Source: Hominenteromicrobium mulieris (GTDB taxonomy: Bacteria > Bacillota > Clostridia > Oscillospirales > Acutalibacteraceae). From it: a stretch of 64,000 nucleotides of DNA. The stretch covers positions 1-64,000 of the forward strand of contig JAJJOY010000005.1 in NCBI GenBank assembly GCA_021029595.1, in the 5' to 3' direction. Every line of letters begins with the position of its first letter. Position 1 is the first letter of the stretch. The notes beneath the pieces are model-generated. The model saw nothing but the letters and a program-made list of their open reading frames with translations. It made no database searches and was not told the DNA's origin. This document shows, piece after piece, positions 35,387-45,293 of this stretch. Made by a program: the position numbers and the translations under genes.

Positions 35387-35941
35387 TTAGACTTCACCGT
35401 AGACTTCAGGTTTCAAAACGCCGACAAACGGCAGGTTTCTGTACTTCTCATCAAAATCGAGACCGTAGCCCACGATGAACGCATCGGGAATATCGCAGCC
35501 CTTGTATTTTGCGTAGACCTCCACCTCGCGGCGCTCCGGCTTATCGAACAGCGTGCAGATCTCAATGCTGTTCGGCTCGCGGCTTTTCAAAAGGTTTACA
35601 AGGTAGTGCAGCGTCTTGCCACTGTCGAGAATATCCTCAACAATCACGATATCATAGCCCTTCAGGTTGATGTCGAGGTCCTTGATGATCTTGACAACGC
35701 CGGAGGTCTTCGTGCCGGAGCCGTAGCTCGAAACGCACATGAAATCGATGCGGGCCGGAATCGTAATGGCGCGCATAAGGTCTGCCATAAAGACGACAGA
35801 ACCCTTCAAAACGCTGACAAGCAGCAGGTTTTTATCGGCGTAATCGTGGGAAATTTCCGCGCCCACGCGCTTGACCATGCTGTCGATGTACGCTTCGCTG
35901 TACAAAACTTCCTTGATATCGTTTAACATTGTGTTTTCCAT
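35387..35941 (-). CDS. hpt: Hypoxanthine phosphoribosyltransferase
   Basis: A 184-aa purine salvage enzyme making IMP or GMP from hypoxanthine or guanine plus PRPP. VSVLKGSVVFMADLMRAI and the PRPP loop VIVEDILDSGKTLHYL are diagnostic, and IPDAFIVGYGLDFDEKYRNL contacts the base. Start ATG at 35941. Between tilS (33 nt upstream) and ftsH. Confidence 0.96.
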   Translation of the reverse strand: MENTMLNDIKEVLYSEAYIDSMVKRVGAEISHDYADKNLLLVSVLKGSVVFMADLMRAITIPARIDFMCVSSYGSGTKTSGVVKIIKDLDINLKGYDIVIVEDILDSGKTLHYLVNLLKSREPNSIEICTLFDKPERREVEVYAKYKGCDIPDAFIVGYGLDFDEKYRNLPFVGVLKPEVYGEV

Positions 35942-35974
35942 TCGGATGACCCTTTCCTCAAAATTCTTTCCGCT

Positions 35975-37327
35975 TTATATGCGGGTTATGCCTGCCGTGT
36001 CCGTCACCGTAAGCTCCAGTGCCGGGAAATTCGGCTTTGCCGCATAGCCCTCCGCCGCGCCGACCGCTTCGATCCAGATGATCTCACCGTCTTTTTCAAG
36101 CAGCAGCAAACGGTCGCGCGCCGCCGCCGGAATGCGCAGTTCATTCAGGATTTTTTTGACCGATTTCGTCACGCCGCGCCCTGCGGGTCTGAAAACATCG
36201 CCCGCGCGCCGCGTCCGTACTCTCGGAACATTCGTAATTTTATCACAATCCGAAAAGTTTTGGAATAACAAATTATGAACTTTCCGGTTGATTTCTTCTT
36301 TTTCGGGAATTTTTTTCTCCACAAACAGCGTTTTCCCGTTCGGAAGCACGTTTTCGCCCGCTCTCAGCGGAACAGAAAACACATTCCGGTCTTTTATCTC
36401 CCGGTTTTTTCGCACCGTGAGCGTGTCCTGCTTCGCCTCCAGCACGATGTCCCCCGGCAAAGAGAGGCTGCCGCCCATGAAAACGCAGCCCGCCGCCCTG
36501 CAAATGTGCTCATAAGAGAGCCGCCCGTAAGACGATAACAGCAGTTCCAGCGCCGCGCGCAGCACCGCCTCGTGTGCGGTCCGCAAAGCTTTCAAGTCAT
36601 ACCCGTAAGGCGTTTTCGCTTTACAGAGCAATTCATTCGCGCACGAAAACACAAATTCATTCTGCAACCGCATGCTCTCCGCAAAGCGAGACGTCGCCTG
36701 CGTCATCTGCGGGTTTACATTCTTCAGCACCGGCAGCACGCTGTGGCGCAGCTTATTGCGCGTGTAGTCCACCGTCAAATTCGTGGAATCTGTCACATAG
36801 TCAAGTCGATATACTTTACAAAGATGTTCCACCTCTGCGCGGGAAATGTTCAAAATCGGGCGATAAATTCTGCCGCGCCGCGGCGGAATGCCCCCCGCGC
36901 CGTGCGGCCCCATGCCGCGCGTCAGGTTCAAAAGCAGCGTTTCGGCATTATCGTCGGCGTTGTGCGCCGTGGCGATGCACCCGTTTCCCCCTGCTTCCTC
37001 CGCAAAGCACGCGTAGCGCACGCGCCGCGCGCATTCCTCCACGCCCTCGCCGCTTACGGCCGCAAGCGCGGGAATATCCTTATAGATCACCTTGCAGTGA
37101 AGTTCAAGTGCTTTACAGTAGTCCTGCACAAATTCCGCGTCGCGGTCGGCTTCCGCCCCCCGAATGCCATGGTGCACATGCACCGCAAGCAAACGCTCCG
37201 CGCCGTACTTCTGTACAAGCAAATACGTCAGCAGCACGGAATCCGCCCCACCGGAAAGCCCCACGACAATTTTTCCCGTCTCCGGCAGATCATACCGCAC
37301 GCGGGCGAGGATGTCCTCAGCTTTCAT
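35975..37327 (-). CDS. tilS: tRNA(Ile)-lysidine synthetase
   Basis: A 450-aa ATP-dependent enzyme that converts C34 of tRNA-Ile2 (CAT anticodon) to lysidine so that it reads AUA. PP-loop SGGADSVLLTYLLVQKYG at residue 24; HNADDNAETLLLNLTRGMG and a C-terminal TilS domain follow. Start ATG at 37327 lies inside the end of dnaB (11-nt overlap), so translation is coupled. Its presumed substrate, the CAT-anticodon tRNA at 58153-58229, is in the same window and is the insertion target of the mobile element. Confidence 0.95.
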   Translation of the reverse strand: MKAEDILARVRYDLPETGKIVVGLSGGADSVLLTYLLVQKYGAERLLAVHVHHGIRGAEADRDAEFVQDYCKALELHCKVIYKDIPALAAVSGEGVEECARRVRYACFAEEAGGNGCIATAHNADDNAETLLLNLTRGMGPHGAGGIPPRRGRIYRPILNISRAEVEHLCKVYRLDYVTDSTNLTVDYTRNKLRHSVLPVLKNVNPQMTQATSRFAESMRLQNEFVFSCANELLCKAKTPYGYDLKALRTAHEAVLRAALELLLSSYGRLSYEHICRAAGCVFMGGSLSLPGDIVLEAKQDTLTVRKNREIKDRNVFSVPLRAGENVLPNGKTLFVEKKIPEKEEINRKVHNLLFQNFSDCDKITNVPRVRTRRAGDVFRPAGRGVTKSVKKILNELRIPAAARDRLLLLEKDGEIIWIEAVGAAEGYAAKPNFPALELTVTDTAGITRI

Positions 37328-38696
37328 GACGCACAACTTCCTGCGATGTAAAGCGCATGAACTCACCCTGCCAGTGCAGCGGCACGCTGCGCAGATCGCC
37401 GTGACGGTTTTTCGCCACGATAACCTCGGCGCTGTTTTTGTCCACGTCTTCGGGCGAAGCCGATTCGTTCGCGTAGTATGCGTCTCGGTACAGGAACAGC
37501 ACGATATCGGCGTCCTGCTCGATGGAGCCGGAATCTCGCAGGTCAGAAAGCACCGGGCGGTGCTCCTGCCGCTTCTCACCCGCACGGGCAAGCTGCGCCA
37601 ATGTCACAACCGGGATATTCAGCTCTTTCGCCATGATCTTGAGGCTTCGCGTGATCTCGGAAATTTCCTGCACGCGGTTATCAATGCGCTTTGCACTGTT
37701 CATCAGCTGTAAGTAGTCGATGATGACAAGATCAACGTCTTTTAAACGACGCACTTTTGCTTTCATCTCCGGCACCGTAATGCCCGGGGAATCATCGAGG
37801 TACAAATCAGCCTTAGAGAGAATATCGCCCGCCTCCACAAGGCGCGTCCATTCGCCCTCCGTCAAGTCGCCCGTGCGCAGCTTTGTACCGCCGACGAGTG
37901 CCTCCGTGGAAATGATACGGGAAGCGAGCTGCTCCTTGCTCATTTCCAGCGAGAAAAACGCCACGCGCTTGCCCGCCGTGATGGCGGCATGGCGCGCAAT
38001 GTTCAGCGCAAAGCTCGTTTTGCCCATGCCGGGTCGTGCGCCGATGATGACAAGGTCGGAGCGGTTCAGGCCCGTGATCGTGTTATCCAGCTCGCGGATA
38101 CCCGTAGGGATGCCGCGGTACAGGTCTTTGTCCGGCGAATTCAAGCGGTCAAGGCGTTCAAACGTCTCAAACAGCACTTCGTTCAGGCGCTCAAGACCCT
38201 TTAACGCCTTGCCCTGGCGGATGTCAAAAATGCGCTGCTCGGCGGAATCCAAGAGGAGCGAGGTTTCGCCGGTGTCCTCCATGGCGTCATCCAAAATGCC
38301 GCGCGCCGCCTGAATGAGCATACGCAAATCGTAACGGTCACGCACAATGGTGCAGTAACGCTCCACATTCGAGACGCTCGGCACAAGCTGCGCAAGCTGC
38401 ATCAGATACACCTTTCCGCTGCCTTCATCGAAGTTTTCCTCTTCGCGCAGGTGCTCCAGCAGCGTGACGAGGTCCACCGGCTGGCCTGCCGTGAACATAT
38501 CGAGCATCGCGCTGTAAATTGTGCGGTTATTGACCTGATAAAAATAGTCCGCGCGCGGCAGCATTTCCGCCACGGTCGAGAGACAGTCGGGCTCCAGCAA
38601 CACCGCGCCCAGCACCGCCTGCTCGGCCTCTGCGCTGAACGGCATCACCGTTCCGGGCAGTGCCGGCGTATTCAGTTGAAAATTATCTTCCGGCAT
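37317..38696 (-). CDS. dnaB: Replicative DNA helicase DnaB
   Basis: A 459-aa hexameric 5'-3' helicase of the replication fork. N-terminal DnaG-interacting domain (PFSAEAEQAVLGAVLLEPD), linker, then RecA-like core: Walker A IIGARPGMGKTSFALNIA, LVIIDYLQLM (Walker B) and the conserved SKEQLASRI and DLRDSGSIEQDADIV. No intein. Start ATG at 38696 with GGGTGG upstream (an earlier in-frame GTG overlaps that site). Follows rplI, as in most Firmicutes. Confidence 0.97.
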   Translation of the reverse strand: MPEDNFQLNTPALPGTVMPFSAEAEQAVLGAVLLEPDCLSTVAEMLPRADYFYQVNNRTIYSAMLDMFTAGQPVDLVTLLEHLREEENFDEGSGKVYLMQLAQLVPSVSNVERYCTIVRDRYDLRMLIQAARGILDDAMEDTGETSLLLDSAEQRIFDIRQGKALKGLERLNEVLFETFERLDRLNSPDKDLYRGIPTGIRELDNTITGLNRSDLVIIGARPGMGKTSFALNIARHAAITAGKRVAFFSLEMSKEQLASRIISTEALVGGTKLRTGDLTEGEWTRLVEAGDILSKADLYLDDSPGITVPEMKAKVRRLKDVDLVIIDYLQLMNSAKRIDNRVQEISEITRSLKIMAKELNIPVVTLAQLARAGEKRQEHRPVLSDLRDSGSIEQDADIVLFLYRDAYYANESASPEDVDKNSAEVIVAKNRHGDLRSVPLHWQGEFMRFTSQEVVRHES

Positions 38697-38808
38697 TTTT
38701 ACCACCCTTTTTTGAGTGAAATTACTTCAAAGTGAAAACGATTTCCGAATCGTAAACGACTTTTAGTCATTGCAAAATTTAATGCTGCGCATCAAGGAAA
38801 TCAGGCTT

Positions 38809-39258
38809 TTACTGTGCTTCGGTCACCGATACCGCCAGCTTCGCGGTGATGCCGTTATAGAGCTTCACCTCAATGTGATAGCCGCCGAACGCCTTGATGT
38901 CGGTGTCGAGGTGAATCTTGCGCTTGTCGATGTCGAAGCCGTACTGTTTTTTAATCTCCTGCGCAATCTCCTTTGCGGTGACGGAGCCGAACAGTCTGCC
39001 GCCCTGGCCCGCCTTTGCGGTGATGCGGACGGTCTTGTCCTTCAAAGCTTCCGCAATACGCTGTGCTTCTTCGGTCTCGGTTTTCACCTTATATGCCTTG
39101 GAGGCCTCGGCGTTTTTCAGCTCGTTCATCACCTGTGCGTTCGCTTCCTTTGCAAGCTTGCGCGGCAGCAGGAAATTGCGTGCGTAGCCTTCTGCTGCAT
39201 TGATGAGCTCGCCTTTTTTGCCTACACCTTTTACATCTGCTAAAAGTACAACTTTCAT
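38809..39258 (-). CDS. rplI: 50S ribosomal protein L9
   Basis: A 149-aa two-domain ribosomal protein binding 23S rRNA near the L1 stalk. N-terminal [20 protein letters not shown] and [15 protein letters not shown] are invariant; a long helix links to the C-terminal domain ([20 protein letters not shown]). In the conserved gdpP-rplI-dnaB block. Confidence 0.98.
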   Translation of the reverse strand: MKVVLLADVKGVGKKGELINAAEGYARNFLLPRKLAKEANAQVMNELKNAEASKAYKVKTETEEAQRIAEALKDKTVRITAKAGQGGRLFGSVTAKEIAQEIKKQYGFDIDKRKIHLDTDIKAFGGYHIEVKLYNGITAKLAVSVTEAQ

Positions 39259-39325
39259 GGTCGTATCTCCTATCGTTTAAATCTATCGCTAAAGCAGTCA
39301 AACGGCTTCGCGCCGCTTTGCCGCA

Positions 39326-41302
39326 TTAGTTATTCTTTTTCGTCGCTTCGGAAAGCTTTTCGTCCAACACGCGGATGAGTGCCTTGCGCACATCGTTCGT
39401 GGTGCTGTTTTTAATCTGCGCGCCCGCCATGTTGAGGTGACCGCCGCCGCCGAATTCCTCCAGCAAAATCTGCACGTTCACGTCGCCGAGGCTTCGTGCC
39501 GAAATGGCAATCTCATTGCCCACGCGGAAAATGACGAACGACGCGCGCACGCCCTGAATGGACAGCAGCTCGTCTGCCGCCTGCGCCGCCGCAATGCGCA
39601 CGTTCGGGAATTCCCAGTTGGAGCACGCAATGGCGCAGCCCTTGTAGATTTCCGCACCCGCCACAAGCTGAGAGCGCTCTTTATAGGTATCGAGTGAATT
39701 TGCAAACATTTTCTTCACTTCCACCGTGTCGGCGCCGCGGCGCTTTAAGTAGGCGGAAGCTTCAAATGTGCGCACGCCCGTCTTCAAAATGAAGTTTTTT
39801 GTGTCCAGCATGATGCCGGAAAGCAGCGCCGTCGCTTCTTTTTTATTGAGCGCGGAGCTGTTGATATACTGCACGAGCTCCGCCACCATTTCGGAAGCCG
39901 AGCTGGCATACGGCTCATGGTAAAAGATGATCGCGTTTTCAATGTGCGTCACCATCATGCGGTGGTGGTCGATGACGACCACGCGCGGAATGGCCTTTAA
40001 AACTTCTTGACTCTCCACAAACGAGGTGGAATGTGTGTCCACCACAATGAGAAGCGAGCGCTGCGTGCAGCGGTCGAGCGCCTCCTGCGGGGTGATAAAC
40101 ATGTTTTCATACTCCGGCTGATGCTCAAACGCGTTGATAAGCGTCGTCGCCATAGAGCGGCCCTTGTCGATCACAATGCTTGCACGGCGGTCAAGGCCTT
40201 TCGTCACAGCCGCCCACATGCCGACCGCCGCGCCCACGGCGTCAAGGTCGGAGTTCGTGTGCCCCATGATGAAAATATGGTCGCTCGATTTAATTTGGTC
40301 GGAAAGCGTCGCGGCAATAACGCGCGTGCGCACCTTGTCGCGCTTTTCAACACCCTTGGAGAGGCCGCCGAAGAACTCGTATGTACCGTCCTGCTGGTAG
40401 ATGGCCACCTGGTCGCCGCCGCGGCCGAGCGCCATTTCCAGTGCCTGACGGGCATGCAGTTCGCTTTCCGTCGCCGTTACGCCCGCGCGGCCGATGCCGA
40501 TGGAGATCGTGGCAGATATGTTATTTTCACCCTTCACGGCGCGCACGCTGTCCAAAACGGCAAAGCGCTTCGTTTTCGCTTCTTCAATGTGCTGGTCATC
40601 CGTGATGAGCATATAACGCCCGTTCGTCATGCGGCGCAGAAAGCCCTCCATGGTGTCGATCGCCCAGCTGCGCAGGACGGATTCCACCTCGGACGTGATG
40701 CGGGAATCCTCGCTGCCGGAGGCATCGCGCGTCAGCTCCTCGCGGTTATCAAACGAGATAACCGCAATGACCGTGCGCTTTTCGCGGTAGTCGCGCTGAA
40801 TCTGCTTATAATACGTGTCGTCCACAAAGTAAAGCACACTGCCGCTTTCGGTGCGCAGGCCGTAGGCCGTAAACTCGCGGTCGCCGTAGGAAACGGAGGT
40901 TCCGTTTTCGGATAAAATCTGACGCAAAGTCTTCGGGTAAATGTACGCCGCAATGTTATCGCCGCAGCCTTCGCCGTTTTCGGTGAATAAATCCTGAAAG
41001 CGCTCGTTCGTCCAGACGATGTCGCCCGCCGAGCCCAGCACCGCAAGGGGCAGCGCAAACTGCCCGAGGTTGCGCTGTTCATCGGCGGAAAGCACCTTTC
41101 TCGCAGCTCTGAGCGCCGTGTACACATGCACGCGGTAATGCAGGTCGGTCATGATAACCGCTGCCAAACACAGGCCGGAAACCGTGATCTCCACCGCAAA
41201 CAGAATCTTATTCTGCGTATAGCTGAAGCACGCCATAATGAACATGACCGCTGCCATAACATAATAGACCGGCGAGGTCGCCCAGATGCGTCGCTTGTTC
41301 AT
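39326..41302 (-). CDS. gdpP: Cyclic-di-AMP phosphodiesterase GdpP
   Basis: A 658-aa membrane protein with two N-terminal transmembrane helices (VYYVMAAVMFIMACFSY and ILFAVEITVSGLCLAAVIM), a PAS-like domain, a degenerate GGDEF domain and a C-terminal DHH-DHHA1 phosphodiesterase. DHH motifs: IMGHTNSDLDAVGAAVGM, VVVIDHHRM, and FGGGGHLNMAGAQI (DHHA1). Hydrolyses c-di-AMP to pApA, controlling osmolyte uptake and cell-wall homeostasis. Start ATG at 41302. Confidence 0.95.
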   Translation of the reverse strand: MNKRRIWATSPVYYVMAAVMFIMACFSYTQNKILFAVEITVSGLCLAAVIMTDLHYRVHVYTALRAARKVLSADEQRNLGQFALPLAVLGSAGDIVWTNERFQDLFTENGEGCGDNIAAYIYPKTLRQILSENGTSVSYGDREFTAYGLRTESGSVLYFVDDTYYKQIQRDYREKRTVIAVISFDNREELTRDASGSEDSRITSEVESVLRSWAIDTMEGFLRRMTNGRYMLITDDQHIEEAKTKRFAVLDSVRAVKGENNISATISIGIGRAGVTATESELHARQALEMALGRGGDQVAIYQQDGTYEFFGGLSKGVEKRDKVRTRVIAATLSDQIKSSDHIFIMGHTNSDLDAVGAAVGMWAAVTKGLDRRASIVIDKGRSMATTLINAFEHQPEYENMFITPQEALDRCTQRSLLIVVDTHSTSFVESQEVLKAIPRVVVIDHHRMMVTHIENAIIFYHEPYASSASEMVAELVQYINSSALNKKEATALLSGIMLDTKNFILKTGVRTFEASAYLKRRGADTVEVKKMFANSLDTYKERSQLVAGAEIYKGCAIACSNWEFPNVRIAAAQAADELLSIQGVRASFVIFRVGNEIAISARSLGDVNVQILLEEFGGGGHLNMAGAQIKNSTTNDVRKALIRVLDEKLSEATKKNN

Positions 41303-41359
41303 TTCCCGTCTCTCCTTCTGAGGGGAACCCCCAAGAAACTAATCTAACTTAAACTGAAT

Positions 41360-43399
41360 TTAAACTTCCATGATGATCGGCAGGATCATCGGGCTGCGCT
41401 TTGTGCGGTTATATAACAGTCTGGAAAGGTTGTCGCGCACGCGCAGCTTAATGGCGCTCCACTCGCGCACGTTTTCGTCCGCGCACTGCTCAATCGTGCT
41501 GTTGACAAGCCGTCTCGCCTCGTCCATCAGCGCCTCGCTCTCGCGCACATACACAAATCCGCGGGATACGATATCCGGACCGGAAACAACTCTGCCGGAG
41601 CCTGCCTCAATCGTGCACACCGCAATGATGAGACCGTCCTCCGCAAGGTGCTTTCTGTCACGCAGCACAATGCTGCCGACGTCGCCCACGCCGAGGCCGT
41701 CCACCATAACCGCGCCCGCCTGTACATCGGGCAGCTGTTTCATGTAGTCTTCATTAATCTCCACCACGCTGCCGACATCGCCGATGAAAATGTTCTCCGG
41801 CGGCATACCCATGCTGACGGCCACGCCCGCATGCTTGCGCAGGTGCTTCTGCTCGCCGTGCACCGGGATGAAGTACTTCGGCTTCGTCAGCGCCTGAATA
41901 AGCTTCAGCTCTTCCTGACACGCGTGGCCGGAAACGTGCACTTCGTACATGGATTCGTACACCACATCGCATCCGCGCTTCAAAAGCTCGTCTACAACGG
42001 TGCCGACCATCTTTTCGTTGCCCGGAATGGGGCGCGCGGAAATGATGATCATGTCGTCCTCACCGACCGCGACCTGACGGTGGTCGGCAAACGCCATGCG
42101 GGTAAGCGCAGACATCGGCTCGCCTTGGCTGCCCGTCGTGATAAGCACAATCTGCTCCTTCGTGTAACGGGAGATCATGTTGAGATCGATGAGCAGACCG
42201 TCCGGCACTTTGAGATAACCGAGCTCGCTCGCAATGGACATGACGTTCACCATGCTTCTGCCGGAAAGCGCCACTTTTCTGCCGTACTTTTCCGCGCAGT
42301 TGATAATCTGCTGCACACGGCTGATGTTCGACGCAAACGTCGCGATGATGAGCCGCTTTTTATTCGCTTCCGCGCGGGCAAAGAGTGCGTCAAACGTCGC
42401 GTTCACCTTCTGCTCCGTCTGTGTGTAGCCGGGGCGCTCTGCGTTCGTAGAGTCCGCCATCAGCAGCAAAACGCCCTCCTGACCGAGCTGCGCAAAGCGC
42501 GCAAGGTCGATCATGCCGCCCTGCGTGGGGGTGAAATCGATCTTAAAGTCGCCCGTGTGGACAATGACGCCCGCAGGGGTGTGCAGCGCAAGACCCACAG
42601 CGTCGGAAATGGAGTGGTTTACGTGGATAAGCTCCACGTCGAAGCAGCCGAGCTGAATGTGCGAGCCCGCCGTTGTGACGTTCAGCTTCACATAGCCGAG
42701 GTTGTGCTCCTTGAGCTTATTCGCAATCAGCGCCACCGTCAGCGCCGTGCCATACACCGGCACATTGATCTTTTTGAGCAAATACGGCAGGGAACCGATG
42801 TGGTCCTCATGGCCGTGCGTGATGACAATACCGCGGATGCGGTCCTTGTTCTTCTCAACAAATGTGAAATCCGGAATAACCGCGTCGATGCCGGGCATTT
42901 CTTCGTCCGGGAAGGCAAGGCCGCAGTCCACGATAACCATGTCGTTTTCGCACTCAAACAGCGTGAAGTTCTTGCCGATCTCATTTAAGCCGCCGAGGAA
43001 ATACGCGCGCACAGAGGGCTTCTGCTTTGTGCGCCTGCCCCTGCCCTTGTTATTTTTCGTCTGCGTGCTTTTTGTTGTCTTAGCGGGTGCTTTTTCACCG
43101 TTTGGGGCCGATTTTACCGTTTTCGTCGTCTTTTTGTGTGCGTCCGTGTTTTGCGCGGTACGCGTGCGCTTCGGCTTCGCCTCTTTTGTTTCGCTCACGG
43201 TTTGCTGTGCCGCTTCTTCTTTTACCTGCGCGTTTTCCGTTCTGCGCGTTTTCTGGCGTCTCACCGGCTTTTCGATGGGGCCGGAAATCTTGCCGATGAA
43301 GCTTTCCCCTGCACCGCTGAGGGGCTGGTCCTGCTGCTTTGCAGGCGCGTCGCCGAGCGACGTTAATTTCGTCATTTTTCTGATTCTTTTTTCTGCCAA
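41360..43399 (-). CDS. rnj: Ribonuclease J with long basic N-terminal extension
   Basis: A 679-aa beta-CASP metallo-beta-lactamase RNase with 5'-3' exo and endo activity, central to mRNA turnover in Firmicutes. Catalytic motif VITHGHEDHIGSLPYLL; ALSGRSMVNVM, ITTGSQGEPMSAL and PVHGEQKHLRKHA follow. The core starts at about residue 129 (VRAYFLGGLNEIGKN). Before it lie about 125 residues very rich in Lys, Thr, Ala and Gln, low in hydrophobics and presumably disordered. Start chosen as TTG at 43399, 5-6 nt after AAAGGAAGG; ATG at 43375 is the alternative. Confidence 0.93.
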   Translation of the reverse strand: MAEKRIRKMTKLTSLGDAPAKQQDQPLSGAGESFIGKISGPIEKPVRRQKTRRTENAQVKEEAAQQTVSETKEAKPKRTRTAQNTDAHKKTTKTVKSAPNGEKAPAKTTKSTQTKNNKGRGRRTKQKPSVRAYFLGGLNEIGKNFTLFECENDMVIVDCGLAFPDEEMPGIDAVIPDFTFVEKNKDRIRGIVITHGHEDHIGSLPYLLKKINVPVYGTALTVALIANKLKEHNLGYVKLNVTTAGSHIQLGCFDVELIHVNHSISDAVGLALHTPAGVIVHTGDFKIDFTPTQGGMIDLARFAQLGQEGVLLLMADSTNAERPGYTQTEQKVNATFDALFARAEANKKRLIIATFASNISRVQQIINCAEKYGRKVALSGRSMVNVMSIASELGYLKVPDGLLIDLNMISRYTKEQIVLITTGSQGEPMSALTRMAFADHRQVAVGEDDMIIISARPIPGNEKMVGTVVDELLKRGCDVVYESMYEVHVSGHACQEELKLIQALTKPKYFIPVHGEQKHLRKHAGVAVSMGMPPENIFIGDVGSVVEINEDYMKQLPDVQAGAVMVDGLGVGDVGSIVLRDRKHLAEDGLIIAVCTIEAGSGRVVSGPDIVSRGFVYVRESEALMDEARRLVNSTIEQCADENVREWSAIKLRVRDNLSRLLYNRTKRSPMILPIIMEV

Positions 43400-43690
43400 A
43401 TTGACCTTCCTTTCAAATAACACAGGCGCACTGTCGCAATTCACGCAAAAATAAGGTATACAAAAGCACCAACCGATGCTCTGCGCAGTGTCGCCTTTCG
43501 GCATGAGCAGAATAAAACGCACGCAAGTCCGCGCCGCCTTCTGCTTTTCTTTCTTCTGTTTTTTCCGTTCAACACATGTAAATCAAAACACCGCAGCGTT
43601 TTTTTCACTATCCGTTACACGTACCGTTTACGTGCAAAGTGTCAGCCGTTCACGCATGCGAAAAATACCCGCACACAAAAAGATAATTCT
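43400..43690 (-). other. RNase J mRNA leader
   Basis: About 290 nt of untranslated leader between promoter and start, with a CACGTA/TACGTG stem (43618-43634). No credible small gene. A long leader is notable on a gene for an mRNA-decay enzyme. Confidence 0.4.
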
Positions 43691-43719
43691 ATTTTACGCT
43701 ATTCTCCCCGTGCTGTCAA
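43691..43719 (-). promoter_or_regulatory. Promoter of the RNase J gene
   Basis: TTGACA (43719-43714), 17-nt spacer, TAAAAT (43696-43691). Confidence 0.7.
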
Positions 43720-43918
43720 GCCGCGTGCCGTTTCGCTCTGTACGGAGTTTGGGCACACCGCAGAGGTTCTATTCCCATATTCTCCCGATTTTTTGTGTTC
43801 TGTACGCCGGTTTTCAAAAAACAGCCGCCGTTTTCTTCCATTTTGTACGGAAAACTCTCGTTCGGGGTCTTTATTTCCTGCTTTTTCAGAAAAATTTTGA
43901 CTTTCTGGAATTTCCCTA

Positions 43919-43947
43919 TTGAAAAGTATACCAATTTGGTGTATATT
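43919..43947 (+). promoter_or_regulatory. nifS-nifU promoter with operator in the spacer
   Basis: TTGAAA (43919-43924), 17-nt spacer, TATATT (43942-43947). A perfect dyad ACCAA-T-TTGGT (43930-43940) sits inside the spacer, where a bound repressor would block RNA polymerase. An Rrf2-type (IscR/CymR-like) regulator is a reasonable guess from the gene content. Confidence 0.6.
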
Positions 43948-44048
43948 TATCTCGCTGAGGAAAGAATATGCGTATCCCGACCGATCGACCCCAAATGCGT
44001 TTTCTGTTCCCTCACAAAAAACACTATCCGAAAGGTACTGATAAAGCT

Positions 44049-45248
44049 ATGGAAAATAACGGCAAGAAGATCATCTATGCGGACAACGCCGCTACCACTG
44101 CCGTCTCCCCTGCGGTGCTTGAGGCTATGCTGCCGTACTACACCGAATGCTACGGCAACCCGTCAAGCCTGTATGCGCTCGGCACGGCTGCAAAAAAGCC
44201 GCTTGAGGAAGCACGTGCAAAAGTAGCAAAATGTCTCGGTGCAGAGCCGAATGAGATCTACTTCACAAGCTGCGGCAGCGAAAGCGACAACTGGGCCATT
44301 AAGGGCGCAGCGCACAAGATGCTGAAAAAGGGCAAGAACCACATCATCACAAGCAAGTTTGAGCACCACGCGGTGCTGCACACCTGCGCAGCGCTCGAAA
44401 AAGAGGGCTTTGAGGTCACGTACCTCGACGTGCATGAAAACGGCATCGTCGTCCCGGAAGAGCTCGAGGCCGCCATCACCGATAAGACCGGCCTTGTCAC
44501 CATCATGTATGCCAATAACGAGATCGGCACCATCCAGCCCATCCCGGAGATTGGTGAAATCTGCAAAAAGCATGGTGTTTGGTTCCATACCGACGCCGTA
44601 CAGGCTGTCGGCAATGTGCCGATCAACGTAAAAGAGCAGAACATTGACATGCTGTCCCTCAGCGGCCACAAGTTCCACGGCCCGAAGGGCGTCGGCGTGC
44701 TGTATATCAAGAAGGGCATCATCCTGCCGAACCTCATCGATGGCGGTGCACAGGAGCGCGGCCGCCGCGCCGGCACCGAAAACGTTGCAAGCATTGTCGG
44801 CCTCAGCGTTGCGCTCGAGAACGCCATCAATACGATGGACGAAAAGAACGCAAAGCTGCGCCGCATGCAGGATAAGCTCATCACGGAGCTTTCAAAGATT
44901 GACCGCAGTCATTTGAACGGCGACCGCTACCACCGTCTGCCGGGCAACGTGAACTTCTCCTTCGAAGGCGTTGAGGGCGAATCCATGCTGCTGATGCTCG
45001 ACCTTAAGGGTGTCTGCGCTTCTTCCGGCAGCGCCTGCACCAGCGGTTCTCTCGACCCGAGCCATGTGCTGCTTTCCATCGGCCTTAAGCACGAGGTAGC
45101 CCACGGTTCCCTGCGTCTCAGCTTCAGCGACGTGAACGACGAGAGCGACGCCGATTATATCATCGAGGTGCTCCCGAAGATCATCGACCGTCTGCGCGCC
45201 ATGAGTCCGCTGTGGGATGCGATCATCCACGGCCGCACGATCTCTTAA
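44049..45248 (+). CDS. nifS: Cysteine desulfurase NifS/IscS
   Basis: A 399-aa PLP enzyme taking sulfur from cysteine for Fe-S cluster assembly. [20 protein letters not shown] at the start, [18 protein letters not shown]-Lys in [12 protein letters not shown], and active Cys in [20 protein letters not shown] at 44049 matches the family N-terminus; an ATG at 43968 has a better-placed GAGGAAAG but would add 27 unrelated residues and leave a leader of only about 14 nt. Cotranscribed with nifU. Confidence 0.93.
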   Translation: MENNGKKIIYADNAATTAVSPAVLEAMLPYYTECYGNPSSLYALGTAAKKPLEEARAKVAKCLGAEPNEIYFTSCGSESDNWAIKGAAHKMLKKGKNHIITSKFEHHAVLHTCAALEKEGFEVTYLDVHENGIVVPEELEAAITDKTGLVTIMYANNEIGTIQPIPEIGEICKKHGVWFHTDAVQAVGNVPINVKEQNIDMLSLSGHKFHGPKGVGVLYIKKGIILPNLIDGGAQERGRRAGTENVASIVGLSVALENAINTMDEKNAKLRRMQDKLITELSKIDRSHLNGDRYHRLPGNVNFSFEGVEGESMLLMLDLKGVCASSGSACTSGSLDPSHVLLSIGLKHEVAHGSLRLSFSDVNDESDADYIIEVLPKIIDRLRAMSPLWDAIIHGRTIS

Positions 45249-45293
45249 TTTTAAAATAATCCGGTACGAATGTACGAAAGGAAATGAAACGAT

